DNA from: Myxococcales bacterium
Lineage (GTDB): Bacteria > Myxococcota > UBA727 > JABDBI01
Length of the DNA: 64,000 nt
Reading direction: 5' to 3'
Assembly (NCBI GenBank): GCA_023898405.1
Contig: CP060221.1
Span: 2,185,501-2,249,500 of the forward strand
The translations under genes and the position numbers were made by a program. Shown here one piece after another: positions 16,608 through 25,849 of this stretch. The notes beneath the pieces were generated by a model. It saw only the letters and a program-made list of their open reading frames with translations. It was not told where the DNA came from and did not search any database. Numbering within the stretch: position 1 is the first letter of the stretch; each line of letters starts with the position of its first letter.

Positions 16608-18443
16608 ATGTCAACACCACTTCTTAGTGCCCAACGAAGCCACACCTGTAATGAATTGAGAATAGGCGATGTCAATAATGAAGTTATTTTAATGGGTTGG
16701 GTGCAAAGTTTGCGTGACCACGGAGGACGACGTTTTTTGGACTTGCGCGATCGCTACGGAATTACGCAAATAGTTTTTAAGCCAGAGACCGATGAAGCGC
16801 TCCATCAGCTTGCTCATCAATTGCGCAGCGAATGGTGTATCGGCATTAAGGGCATTGTCGAAGATAGAAAAGAAAATGGCGGAGCCTATAATGATCGCCT
16901 TCCTACTGGTGCTATTGAAGTTGATGTCAAAGTTTTAGAAATTTTTTCCAAAAGTGAAGTGCCGCCGTTTTTAATCGAAGATAAAATCGATACTCACGAG
17001 GATAAACGCCTTGCCCACCGAGTGCTTGATTTGCGCAGACCTTCAGTGCAAAAGAATTTTTTTATAAGGCATCGCATCATGCAAGCATGCAGAAAATATT
17101 TTGATGCCAATAATTTTTTGGAGATAGAAACTCCAACTCTTGTGCGCTATACGCCAGGTGGCGCAAGAAATTTTTTGGTGCCCAGCCGTTTTGTTCCGGG
17201 AAGTTTTTTTGCACTCGCAGAAAGTCCTCAGCTTTTTAAACAAATGTTTATGATGGCTGGATTCGACCGATATTTTCAAATTGTTAAATGTTTTCGCGAC
17301 GAAGATCTTAGAGGTGATAGGCAGCCTGAGTTTACCCAGATCGATGTGGAGATGAGCTTTGCCACCGAAGAAATGGTTTTGGGTTACGCCGAAGGCTTAA
17401 TGAAGGATATTTTTAAGGCCACTTTGAAAATTGATTTAAAAACGCCCTTTAAGCGAATGAGCTACGATGAGGCTATGGCGCGATATGGCTCTGATAAACC
17501 TGATACTCGTTTTGGGCTTGAGCATCATGATCTAAGCGGGCTCATCAACAAATTTGATGGCGCGGGTGTGCCACTCTTTGAGGCTACAATTAAAGCTCAA
17601 GGCATGATTAAAGCTATGCTTATTCCCAAACAACATACGTTGTCGCGCGCTGAGTTAGATAAGCTGGAAGAAAAAGTGAAAAGCCTAGGTGGGAGGGGAC
17701 TCGGTCGTGCCAAAGTCGCTGAGCAGGGAAGCAGTTGGACACAATCTCCATTTGCCAAAAATATTAATCCTGAGGCTATCAAAGCAATTAATCAAGAACT
17801 AAAGGCTAGTGATGGAGATTTGATTCTTTTCCAGATGGGAAGAGCAAAAGTCTGTCATACGGTGCTTTCTGGGCTAAGGCTTCATTTAGCTAAGAAATTT
17901 GGATTGATCGAGCAAGAAGGAGCTGAAGTCAAGCAGTGGGATATTTTGTGGGTTACAGATTTCCCTCTCTTTGAGCATGACGTTGAAAATGACAGATATG
18001 TAGCAAGTCACCATCCTTTTACGGCGCCCAAGTTAGATGATATGGAAAAATTAAAAAGCGATCCTGGATCGTGCTATGCCAGGGCCTATGATTTGGTAAT
18101 CAATGGCAACGAAATCGGTGGCGGTTCAATTCGTATTCATGATGAGAAAATTCAGTCGCAAGTTTTTGATGCGCTCAATATCTCTCAAGCCGAACAAGAA
18201 GAAAAATTTGGGTTTTTGTTGGATGCAATGCGTTATGGTCCGCCACCTCACGGCGGTATTGCTTTTGGTTTAGATCGATTGTGTATGCTTTTAACTAACT
18301 CACGCTCTATTCGTGATGTAATCGCTTACCCTAAGAGTCAAAAAGGAACTGATTTGCTGACTAAAGCTCCTTCAGAGGTTGAACCCGCCCAGTTAGCTGA
18401 GCTCAACATCATGTCGATCAAGAAGCAAAAAGAGCTTGATTGA
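16608..18443 (+). CDS. aspS: aspartyl-tRNA synthetase
   Basis: A 611-aa bacterial-type class II AspRS. It has an N-terminal OB fold (WVQSLRDHGGRRFLDLRDR), the catalytic core (ESPQLFKQMFMMAGFDRYFQ, CFRDEDLRGDRQPEFTQID), the bacterial GAD insertion, and motif 3 (GIAFGLDRL). It charges tRNA-Asp. The anticodon-domain segment RDHGG matches the His/Gly form associated with non-discriminating AspRS enzymes, rather than the Leu form of E. coli (RDLGS). That is an inference about specificity. ATG 16608 lies 28 nt after moeA, so it probably shares that transcript. Confidence 0.97.
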   Translation: MSTPLLSAQRSHTCNELRIGDVNNEVILMGWVQSLRDHGGRRFLDLRDRYGITQIVFKPETDEALHQLAHQLRSEWCIGIKGIVEDRKENGGAYNDRLPTGAIEVDVKVLEIFSKSEVPPFLIEDKIDTHEDKRLAHRVLDLRRPSVQKNFFIRHRIMQACRKYFDANNFLEIETPTLVRYTPGGARNFLVPSRFVPGSFFALAESPQLFKQMFMMAGFDRYFQIVKCFRDEDLRGDRQPEFTQIDVEMSFATEEMVLGYAEGLMKDIFKATLKIDLKTPFKRMSYDEAMARYGSDKPDTRFGLEHHDLSGLINKFDGAGVPLFEATIKAQGMIKAMLIPKQHTLSRAELDKLEEKVKSLGGRGLGRAKVAEQGSSWTQSPFAKNINPEAIKAINQELKASDGDLILFQMGRAKVCHTVLSGLRLHLAKKFGLIEQEGAEVKQWDILWVTDFPLFEHDVENDRYVASHHPFTAPKLDDMEKLKSDPGSCYARAYDLVINGNEIGGGSIRIHDEKIQSQVFDALNISQAEQEEKFGFLLDAMRYGPPPHGGIAFGLDRLCMLLTNSRSIRDVIAYPKSQKGTDLLTKAPSEVEPAQLAELNIMSIKKQKELD

Positions 18444-18680
18444 GCGAAAAGCCCCTAAAACAAATTATCCAGTAGTGCTCCACTCACCAGCGTGATGTGG
18501 GGAATTGCATATCTCTTCGTGGTTTGTTCGCCAAAAAGATCCCCAACTTGCTTTGGAACTTCTATCTTACATCCATTTGCTATCCGAAGGATCTTGAATA
18601 AATTTCTGTCAAAAAATTTTATGCACCAAAATGTTTTGTCCCACGCTAGAGCTCTTATCTGTTTTAGAAGAGGAGCAAGC

Positions 18681-19115
18681 ATGAAAAAATTATTAGGCAG
18701 TTTATTGATATGTTTTTGGGCTTTGACAGCTTTAGGCAGCAACTTAGAGATAAAAGTAAGAGATGTCATGGATCTTGCTAGCTATGATGAAGTGTTTAAA
18801 ACAACTATTTCTGTTAAAGAAGAAGAGGTTAGGCAAAGCTACTGGATTGATGAATGGCCTTTATGCTTAAACCACTGTGAGAATTATAAAATAAAAATTT
18901 CTATTCAGGCATCGCCGGAATTTCACAATAATATTGAAAAAGATTTTATCCTGGTGAGTGTTAAGAAGGAACTTTTTTATCAAGGCGTTGTTGTAAAGGA
19001 ATTACAAAATAGTGCTTTTGTAATTATGTCGGGCCAAGAAAAAATATTAGAGGATCATTTTTGGGATGAAGACGCTTTGATTGTGAGGCAACAGATGGTT
19101 TTATTAATGAACTAA
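18681..19115 (+). CDS. small secreted protein of unknown function
   Basis: A 144-aa protein with a signal peptide (MKKLLGSLLICFWALTALGS) and a strong AGAGGAG Shine-Dalgarno before ATG 18681. The mature part is about 125 residues with charged and beta-prone segments and a Cys-containing LCLNHCENYK stretch. No family was recognised. The 237 bp between aspS and this gene show no clear gene. The last ~38 codons read on the minus strand from 18570 to 18455 look coding-like and might be an old gene remnant. Confidence 0.65.
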   Translation: MKKLLGSLLICFWALTALGSNLEIKVRDVMDLASYDEVFKTTISVKEEEVRQSYWIDEWPLCLNHCENYKIKISIQASPEFHNNIEKDFILVSVKKELFYQGVVVKELQNSAFVIMSGQEKILEDHFWDEDALIVRQQMVLLMN

Positions 19116-19277
19116 AAGTGTGCTGTCGCTCTTAGCAGGATTATGTCTCGGGTAAGAAAAAAAAGGCCCGTGCTGGCAGTGTCAAAAACAACATTTGCTG
19201 GGGGCCCTCTTAATACACGAGTGCTTTATGACAAGAACTCAAAATATATCGCTTGAATTCAAGTGTCCGTCTCTCAA

Positions 19278-20048
19278 TTAAAGTTCTTGGGACCAAATCA
19301 AAAAATACAAATGAGGAGTAAGTTGCCCAAAGCCACTTTTATTAGAGATAAAAACTTCCTTATGAAAATTCCTTTCTACATAACGCACATTTTTTAGGAT
19401 GCTGCCAAAAAAGTCACTGATTTCGGCTTGATTAGCACGAACAGCAAAATCTGTGAAGTTGATATAGTTTCCTCGAACAGCAACCACTCTGCGGATACCG
19501 TGCCCATCATCGATAAATGATTTAAGTTTGGATGCCTCGCACGACCACGTAAAGCTGCTTGGCTTGTTATCGCAGTTTTTTAACTCATCGACAAAAGTTT
19601 TTGCCCTGTCTTCTGAGTAAGGCTGCTCAAAACGAATTTCTGGCTCTTTAAAATTATCTCCTGCTCGAGTGACAAGTTGCCAGTAGTAAGGATCTTTTTG
19701 ATTATTATGTCTTCCAGAGCCAATCAGATGGAAACCACGAGAAGAAAAGAAGTGCTGCGAAATTTGTGCGAATTCCCTCATCGCCAAAAGCGACCAGTCA
19801 TCTTTTTGTGCCAAGGCTTCGAGCACTTCTTGTTGCGTGCTCAAGGCTTTATTGTCTTTAAAAAAATAGAGACCAATAATGGGGCTAAAGTGCTGTAGAG
19901 AAGCTTCTTGAGTAATATGGAAGACTTTATAATTTTGAGATGGATGAGCCGGTATATTAAAAACTTCAGACGTGGATTTCTTATCAGTTGCGCAAGCCGT
20001 CAAAAGAAATAGGAAAACGATAATAGTCATTTGGTAGATTTTAAACAT
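19278..20048 (-). CDS. lipoprotein of unknown function
   Basis: A 256-aa protein with lipobox LLTAC near residue 19 and AAGGAAAT upstream of the ATG. The mature part is mixed alpha/beta with many aromatics; no recognised motif. It is divergent from the zinc-uptake operon. Confidence 0.7.
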   Translation of the reverse strand: MFKIYQMTIIVFLFLLTACATDKKSTSEVFNIPAHPSQNYKVFHITQEASLQHFSPIIGLYFFKDNKALSTQQEVLEALAQKDDWSLLAMREFAQISQHFFSSRGFHLIGSGRHNNQKDPYYWQLVTRAGDNFKEPEIRFEQPYSEDRAKTFVDELKNCDNKPSSFTWSCEASKLKSFIDDGHGIRRVVAVRGNYINFTDFAVRANQAEISDFFGSILKNVRYVERNFHKEVFISNKSGFGQLTPHLYFLIWSQEL

Positions 20049-20110
20049 TTTTATTTCCTTTTAATGGGATTTAATTTTTGTATTTATATGATTTATAAGT
20101 GTCAATGCGT

Positions 20111-20129
20111 TCACTTGTAATATGAGTGA
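20111..20129. promoter_or_regulatory. imperfect palindrome upstream of metal-uptake operon, candidate operator
   Basis: TCACT and AGTGA arms flank a TGTAATATG centre, giving a 19-bp imperfect dyad (14 of 19 positions symmetric). It lies in the 280-bp divergent region between the lipoprotein gene and the metal-uptake operon. A Zur- or Mur-type site would be expected here, but this does not match a known consensus closely. Confidence 0.25.
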
Positions 20130-20329
20130 TTATGGTTTTTGTGCCTGTGATTCATGTGTAAAAATAATTGAGCTAAGATTCTGTCTGTTGATTGAGATCA
20201 TGAGCAAGTTCTTGAAGGGGAGAATGGTCCTTTGTAGATCGAAGATAGGGCCGTAAAGCCTATTACCCAAATAGACAATAAAATTTTAACGATTATGAAA
20301 GGTATGTGAGAAATTTGGGGAGAGCGATT

Positions 20330-21562
20330 ATGTTTCTAAACTGTAGCGTGTTGATAAGCTGTTTGCTGGCTTTGCTATCGCCGTTTTTGTGGGCTGAAAC
20401 CAGCCACTTTGATGAAAAAATATTTGAAATGGAAGCTCAGTTAGAGACGATCAAATCTGAACTTGCTCAAACCAAAATTTTAGCTCAGCAAGAAAGGGCA
20501 AGTGCTTTTAATCCGAGCATATCAGTGATTGGCGATATTGTTGGGCAATATGGAATTGGGGTGCCCGAAGAGCCAAAAAATGGTCATGCTAAAGACAGCC
20601 ATGATCATAGCCATAGCCATGATTTTCAAAATGGTGTCAATGTTCGCGAACTGGAATTTGAATTTCGAGGTGCAATAGACCCTTGGGCCGATGCTTTGGT
20701 GGTAGTGGCCATCGAGCAACACGGGCTTAAACATTTCGAAATCGATGTTGAAGAGGCTTTTGTGCGTCTGAAAAAATGGCCTGTGCTCGACTATGCACCC
20801 TTGGGAATTGAATCGCGGCTTGGAAAATTTAGAACTGCCATTGGGCGCATGAATCGTATTCATTTGCACAATATTCCGCATATTTCTTATCCTTTGGCCC
20901 TACAAGTCTTTTTGGGCGAAGAGGGATATGCATCTCAGGGACTTTCATTTAATTCTTCGTGGGTACCTTCATCAAAGAGTGCGCTGACTTGGTTTTTGGA
21001 AGGTATCACGGGTAGCAGGCTGCCTATGCAAGATAAAGGTGCACAAGAAGTACCAAGCGGCATTGGGCATCTGTGGTGGCATCAAGAATTAAATGACGCT
21101 CATTTTATTGATCTAGGAATCAGTTCCCTTGTAGGCCGCAAGGGAAAATATGAGAGCGGTACATTTTGGCTGAGTGGAGCGGATTTTCATTATAGCTATC
21201 TCCCCACTGGTCATGGGCAAAATCCAGTTTTTCTTTTCGGTAGCGAATTTTACATGGCTAATAAAGAGACGGATAAAGGCTGGCCTTTAGGGAATTTTAC
21301 ATGGGCACAGGTAAAAATGTTGGGCTCGAGTTTCTTTGGAATGCGCTACGATATTGCTCCTCACAAAGATGATTTTAGTGAGATGCAACATGCTATCGGT
21401 ATTTATACCGGAGTTTATACCACCGAATTTATGCGCGTGCGCTTAGGTTATGAGCATGTAATGCCTCGTTTGAATTCCTTAGATGGGGATCATCGCTTTT
21501 TATTGTCGTTTAATTTTATTTTGGGCAGCCATCCGGTTGAGCCATATTTTGCCAATCGTTAA
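20330..21562 (+). CDS. outer-membrane porin-like protein of metal-uptake operon, His-rich
   Basis: A 410-aa protein starting at ATG 20330 (GGGGAG 7 nt upstream), with a signal peptide ending WAETSH. It has a short coiled-coil (about residues 30-55, FDEKIFEMEAQLETIKSEL) and a His/Asp stretch DSHDHSHSHD near residue 97. A long beta-barrel follows, with aromatic-rich strands. The coiled-coil-plus-barrel plan resembles trimeric or phosphate-selective porins. The position directly before a ZnuA-like gene (17 nt) and the His cluster suggest outer-membrane entry or capture of zinc. The absence of a TonB box or plug argues against a TonB receptor. Confidence 0.65.
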   Translation: MFLNCSVLISCLLALLSPFLWAETSHFDEKIFEMEAQLETIKSELAQTKILAQQERASAFNPSISVIGDIVGQYGIGVPEEPKNGHAKDSHDHSHSHDFQNGVNVRELEFEFRGAIDPWADALVVVAIEQHGLKHFEIDVEEAFVRLKKWPVLDYAPLGIESRLGKFRTAIGRMNRIHLHNIPHISYPLALQVFLGEEGYASQGLSFNSSWVPSSKSALTWFLEGITGSRLPMQDKGAQEVPSGIGHLWWHQELNDAHFIDLGISSLVGRKGKYESGTFWLSGADFHYSYLPTGHGQNPVFLFGSEFYMANKETDKGWPLGNFTWAQVKMLGSSFFGMRYDIAPHKDDFSEMQHAIGIYTGVYTTEFMRVRLGYEHVMPRLNSLDGDHRFLLSFNFILGSHPVEPYFANR

Positions 21563-21579
21563 TCGGTGGAGTGGTAGCT

Positions 21580-22677
21580 ATGAAAAAAATTATCTCAGTG
21601 CTGACTTGCTTGTGTTTTGTTGTTCACGCGGGTGCTCATACTGGTGTTGTAAAAACTGCAAACCCCAAAAGCGATAATGAAAAAAAAGTTGTGGTGGTGA
21701 AACCAAAACTTAAAGTTGTGACCACCATATCAGCACTTGCATCTGTTGCTTCAGCCATAGGTAAAGATCTTATAGAAATTAATGCTCTGTCACTTGCCTC
21801 AGAAGATCCACACTTTGTTAAAGCCAAGCCGACTTTTAAAAAGTGGGTAAGCGAGGCTGATGTTTTTTTACAGGTGGGGCGTAGCTTAGAGCTTTGGGTG
21901 CCTTTAGTTATCAACTCATCGAGCAATAAAAAACTTATTTCAGGAGAAAGGCTTGTTAGTGTTTCTGATGGAGTCTATGTGCTTGAAGCTCCTAAAAGCC
22001 TTGATAGAGGGGCTGCGGGAGATATTCACCCGCAGGGGAACCCTCACATTTGGTTAAGCCCAGTAGCCGTTCTAAAAGTGGCCGAAAATATCAAAAATGC
22101 ATTTTCAAAAGCTGATGCTCAGCATGCGCCACAATACGAAAAGAATTATATTGAGTTCAAGCTACTATTGAGTAAAGCAATGTTTGGGGAAGAGCTGGTT
22201 AAGGCCTCGGGAAATGTAGATTTTTTGTGGCGCTTGCAACAGGGCAACAGACTAAAGGCATATTTGGTCAAAAATAAGAAGCAGCCTGGTGGGTGGCTCA
22301 AGAGTGCACAGAGTATCGATTATAAATTTCTTACCTATCACAGCGAGCTTTCTTATTTAGCACATGATTTTGGTCTCAATATTGTAGGGCACGTTGAAGA
22401 AAAGTCAGGTGTCGCTCCTAGCGCTCGCTATCAAAATGAACTCATAAAAAAATCCAAAGAGAATCATTTGAAACATATTGTCGCCGCAACTTATTATGCC
22501 GGAAATTCTAAGCTGCTTGAAAATATTGCTAAGTCCATTGGGGGAAGCAAAATTTTTATTCAGGTGGATTGCTCTAAAGGCGAGAGTTATATCGCCATGA
22601 TGGATCGTATAATTCAATCTTTGGTGAAATTTAGAGGGGCAATGCAAGCTCTGCCTAACGCTGTGCATATTCAATAG
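21580..22677 (+). CDS. znuA: zinc/manganese ABC transporter substrate-binding protein (ZnuA-like)
   Basis: A 365-aa periplasmic protein with a signal peptide (MKKIISVLTCLCFVVHAGAH). The cluster A-I metal-binding fold shows VVTTISALASVASAIGKD, the ligand His in EDPHFVKAKP, and a second in GNPHIWLSPVA. LTYHSELSYLAHDFGL carries the third His, and KSGVAPSAR is typical of the C-terminal lobe. It delivers a divalent metal, most likely zinc, to the permease encoded 8 nt downstream. The His-rich loop of many ZnuA proteins is lacking here, replaced by a short Lys/Val linker after the signal. Symbol assigned by family; manganese specificity cannot be excluded. Confidence 0.85.
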   Translation: MKKIISVLTCLCFVVHAGAHTGVVKTANPKSDNEKKVVVVKPKLKVVTTISALASVASAIGKDLIEINALSLASEDPHFVKAKPTFKKWVSEADVFLQVGRSLELWVPLVINSSSNKKLISGERLVSVSDGVYVLEAPKSLDRGAAGDIHPQGNPHIWLSPVAVLKVAENIKNAFSKADAQHAPQYEKNYIEFKLLLSKAMFGEELVKASGNVDFLWRLQQGNRLKAYLVKNKKQPGGWLKSAQSIDYKFLTYHSELSYLAHDFGLNIVGHVEEKSGVAPSARYQNELIKKSKENHLKHIVAATYYAGNSKLLENIAKSIGGSKIFIQVDCSKGESYIAMMDRIIQSLVKFRGAMQALPNAVHIQ

Positions 22678-22685
22678 GTGAATAA

Positions 22686-24110
22686 ATGTCTGACATGGTT
22701 TTGCATATGATGTGGCCTTTATTGGCCTGTTTTATTTTGGTGGGCATACATGCATACTTGGGCATTCATGTCATTGCCAGAAAAGTGATATTTGTTGATC
22801 TGGCGCTCGCACAGATAGCAGCTTTGGGGGCAGTGTATGGTGTATTCATAGGATTAAGCTTCGATAACAATGCCATGGCTGTAAAGCTTGTTTCGGTTTC
22901 ATTTACTCTGGTAGGTGCTGCACTCGTTTCACTTACGCGCCCGCGCAATAATGCTATTCCCCATGAAGCCATCATCGGTATAGTCTATGCTGCAGCGCTT
23001 TCTATGACAGTCTTATTGACAGCTAATTTGCCTCATGGAGCAGATGAAGTTCGACAGATGTTGGCTGGAAGTATTTTATGGGTAACGCCGCGCGAAGTTA
23101 TTTCTACAGCAGCGCTTTATGCTTGTATTGGATTAATCCACTGGATTTTTAGAAAACAATTTTTTGCTTTATCTAATGAACATGCTTCTGGGGCAAGTGC
23201 AGGCTCTCAAGCGCGGCTGTGGGATTTTTTATTCTATGCCACATTTGGTGTAGTGGTCACCAGTTCGGTTGGTATGGGGGGAGTGCTGCTGGTATTTGGT
23301 TTTTTAATCATCCCTTCGGTTTTAGGGCTTATGCTTGCCAAAAAAAATCAGACAAGACTTATAATTGGTTGGGCTGCGGGAGTGGTTGCAAGCATTATTG
23401 GTGTTTGTATTTCTTATATAATGGACATGCCTTCAGGTCCAACGATTGTTGTGGTCTTGGGTACTTTTTTGATTCTTACCGCCATTTACAAAGAGCTGAT
23501 ACATTCTGCCACACGAAACGTGGGCCTGCTTCATGCCACATTTATATTTGTTACGCTGCTTGTATTGTTGTCTGTGCCAAAAATATTTCGCCAAACTATT
23601 TTGTTGCAGGATGAAACTCATTCTTTAGACACAAGTCACCCTGAAAATATTGCCCTGATAAAGAAAATGCTCGATTCATCTGCCAGTGCCGAGCTTGAGC
23701 AAGCGTTGATGGATATTGAAAGCATGAGTCTAAGCCAACTGATGCCAAAAACCATTAAGCTTATTTTTTCGGATTCGGCATCGGTGAGGGAAAGGGCTGT
23801 GGCTTTGCAAGGACAAATGAAAAATTATGCAGCGCTCGATCATTTAAAGCGATTAAGTGTGCAAGAACACGATGATTTTATATTGATGAAAATTGCCCAA
23901 AGCCTGCTGGATTTAGATGATGAAGAGGCTTTTGCTATCATAGCCAAACTTTTAGAAAATTCTGCTGAGTTTGTACGTATCGATGCGTTTGAACTTGCGC
24001 AAAATTGGATCATAAATGCACCACAATCGATCGAAGAGCTTAAAGCTATGCTTAAAAAATTCCATCGTTTCGAGTTTGATGCTCAAACAAAAAAGTACCT
24101 ATTAAAGTGA
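22686..24110 (+). CDS. znuB: metal ABC transporter permease (ZnuB-like) with C-terminal helical-repeat domain
   Basis: A 474-aa protein. Residues 1-300 form the ABC-3 permease family: eight or nine membrane helices with FVDLALAQIAALGA near residue 38, HEAIIGIVYAAALS, and GVLLVFGFLIIPS. This part normally makes up the whole protein (~260-290 aa). An additional ~170 soluble residues follow, rich in Leu/Ala/Glu helices in pairs (SDSASVRERAVALQGQ, ILMKIAQSLLDLDDEEA), resembling HEAT/Armadillo-type repeats. No ABC ATPase gene follows or precedes it, so the ATPase must be encoded elsewhere. Confidence 0.85.
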   Translation: MSDMVLHMMWPLLACFILVGIHAYLGIHVIARKVIFVDLALAQIAALGAVYGVFIGLSFDNNAMAVKLVSVSFTLVGAALVSLTRPRNNAIPHEAIIGIVYAAALSMTVLLTANLPHGADEVRQMLAGSILWVTPREVISTAALYACIGLIHWIFRKQFFALSNEHASGASAGSQARLWDFLFYATFGVVVTSSVGMGGVLLVFGFLIIPSVLGLMLAKKNQTRLIIGWAAGVVASIIGVCISYIMDMPSGPTIVVVLGTFLILTAIYKELIHSATRNVGLLHATFIFVTLLVLLSVPKIFRQTILLQDETHSLDTSHPENIALIKKMLDSSASAELEQALMDIESMSLSQLMPKTIKLIFSDSASVRERAVALQGQMKNYAALDHLKRLSVQEHDDFILMKIAQSLLDLDDEEAFAIIAKLLENSAEFVRIDAFELAQNWIINAPQSIEELKAMLKKFHRFEFDAQTKKYLLK

Positions 24111-24175
24111 GAACTAGATCCCTAAAACTTTTAAAATTATAATTCGATTTGTTATTTGATTTTGTTGGGTGTCTT

Positions 24176-25828
24176 ATGCTGAAACAAATAGCGCTGTTAA
24201 GTTTTTTGGTTAGCTGTACTTTGTTTTCCCAAAATAAAGATATTTTTGATGAAAACTTCGAGTTTGATCCTGATTTTAACGATGATTTTCTCGAGATCGA
24301 AAATGGATCAATGGATAGTTTTTCAGATGAGCTTGCAAATAATGTGCTAGGCAATTCTGATGATATTTTTTCCTTACGGGATGTAGAGCGAAGTGAACGC
24401 TCTCTTTCGGTATTTAGTGGTAACGAAGTCATTGCTCGTGTTTTTCATCTCAATGTATTTCCCCAAAGTCATTTTAAACTATGGAAAATAGAGGGAAGTG
24501 TGGGAGTACCACTGCGATTTCCTATCTATGATAATATTTCTGGCACCTTAGCAAAAATGCGCCACAAGGGTTTTGTTGATGGGCTGAGATTTGTTACTCC
24601 TCGTAATCAGGATTTTCGTAGCTTTTATGACGCACAGCGCTTATTGCGTCACTTTGAACTAAAGTCAGATGACACTTATGCTTTGAAATTAAGTCGCAGC
24701 AACGCCTACACTTTGGCCCAAGGCGAGTTGATGAAGGATATGGTGACCGATGGCTTATATGATCAGGATTATATGTTTTTAAGCGGATTTTTAAAAATTA
24801 ATAAAGTTCGCTTTGATGCCGTACTGGGTCCGCTGATAAAACCTCATATTTTTGGTTTCAATATGCGTTTTTTACCGCTCACAAGCCTGCCTTTGGTTTC
24901 TTTCATTAAGGAAATGAGTGTTGATTTAAGTTATGTGAGCGATTTTTTTATGCCTTTAGCCCCACAAGGCCAACACGAAGGAGCTTTCGTCCTGAATGAG
25001 GAGCGCCGTTTGCTTATGCGCAAAGAAGGCAACGCTCAAGCTTTTTCAAATACCTTAAAAAGCAGTTACTTTCCTCTGGCTTGGATGTCATTGACTCCTT
25101 ACTTTTCTTATTCTCATTTATTTCTCAACCAGTTGAGAGGGCACGATGCTCCCTTTGGCGAAAACACCTATGGGTGTGGGCTTAATCTTGGTCATCAGTT
25201 AGCTTTTTACTTTAGTCAAAATAAAAAAGATTCGATTCTTTATTTTCGCACTGAAGGCCGCTTTTTTTCAGCAAACTTTCAACCAAATTATTTTGGTGAC
25301 CATTATTTGCTGGATAGACAAATTTATTCTCAACACAAGGCGCAACCCATTTCAAAAGCACAATTTGTTGGGCTGGATGATACAGATTCATCATGGCGTT
25401 ATGGTTATTTGGTGGAGATTGCATACGGGCTTAATGGAATTATAAATACAAAGCTTGGTTTCGAAGATGGATACTTACTTAGAAATCATAGTTCACAGCA
25501 ATCTTTAAGGAAATTTCATTGGATAAGCGCTTTAACTATACATGAATTAATGAGCATATATGTGGCTTATCAAGCATCAACAATTGATCAAATGAATGAA
25601 CTCTTTGATTTTGATAAAAGTCGTGGGTTATTATCTTTAAGAGGACAAGTAAAACTTTTGTCTTACCTGTATTTTGATGCATGGCTAAAGCACTCATTTG
25701 GTGTCGAAGACATGTATAAAGCATCGAGATTGCAGGAAGGTGAGAGTAAAGAAACATGGCTTTCCAATGCGCATGAAACGCGCAGCTTAAATTTTGGTCT
25801 GGGGGTTGAGTTCGCTATGACCTTCTAG
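24176..25828 (+). CDS. secreted probable outer-membrane beta-barrel protein
   Basis: A 550-aa protein with a signal peptide (MLKQIALLSFLVSCTLFSQ), an acidic N-terminal segment (EFDPDFNDDFLEIE), and a long aromatic-rich, alternating beta-strand region typical of a large barrel. It follows the permease by 65 nt and ends 21 nt before prkA, so it may be the last gene of the metal operon. Function unknown; an outer-membrane metal-responsive protein is a guess from position. Confidence 0.6.
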   Translation: MLKQIALLSFLVSCTLFSQNKDIFDENFEFDPDFNDDFLEIENGSMDSFSDELANNVLGNSDDIFSLRDVERSERSLSVFSGNEVIARVFHLNVFPQSHFKLWKIEGSVGVPLRFPIYDNISGTLAKMRHKGFVDGLRFVTPRNQDFRSFYDAQRLLRHFELKSDDTYALKLSRSNAYTLAQGELMKDMVTDGLYDQDYMFLSGFLKINKVRFDAVLGPLIKPHIFGFNMRFLPLTSLPLVSFIKEMSVDLSYVSDFFMPLAPQGQHEGAFVLNEERRLLMRKEGNAQAFSNTLKSSYFPLAWMSLTPYFSYSHLFLNQLRGHDAPFGENTYGCGLNLGHQLAFYFSQNKKDSILYFRTEGRFFSANFQPNYFGDHYLLDRQIYSQHKAQPISKAQFVGLDDTDSSWRYGYLVEIAYGLNGIINTKLGFEDGYLLRNHSSQQSLRKFHWISALTIHELMSIYVAYQASTIDQMNELFDFDKSRGLLSLRGQVKLLSYLYFDAWLKHSFGVEDMYKASRLQEGESKETWLSNAHETRSLNFGLGVEFAMTF

Positions 25829-25849
25829 ATTAAGCATCGGGGGATTTAG

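Noticed and set aside
18455..18769. 104-residue minus-strand frame
   Set aside because: It overlaps the start of a plus-strand secreted-protein gene that has a strong ribosome-binding site and signal peptide. Only its last ~38 codons look coding-like, at best an old remnant.
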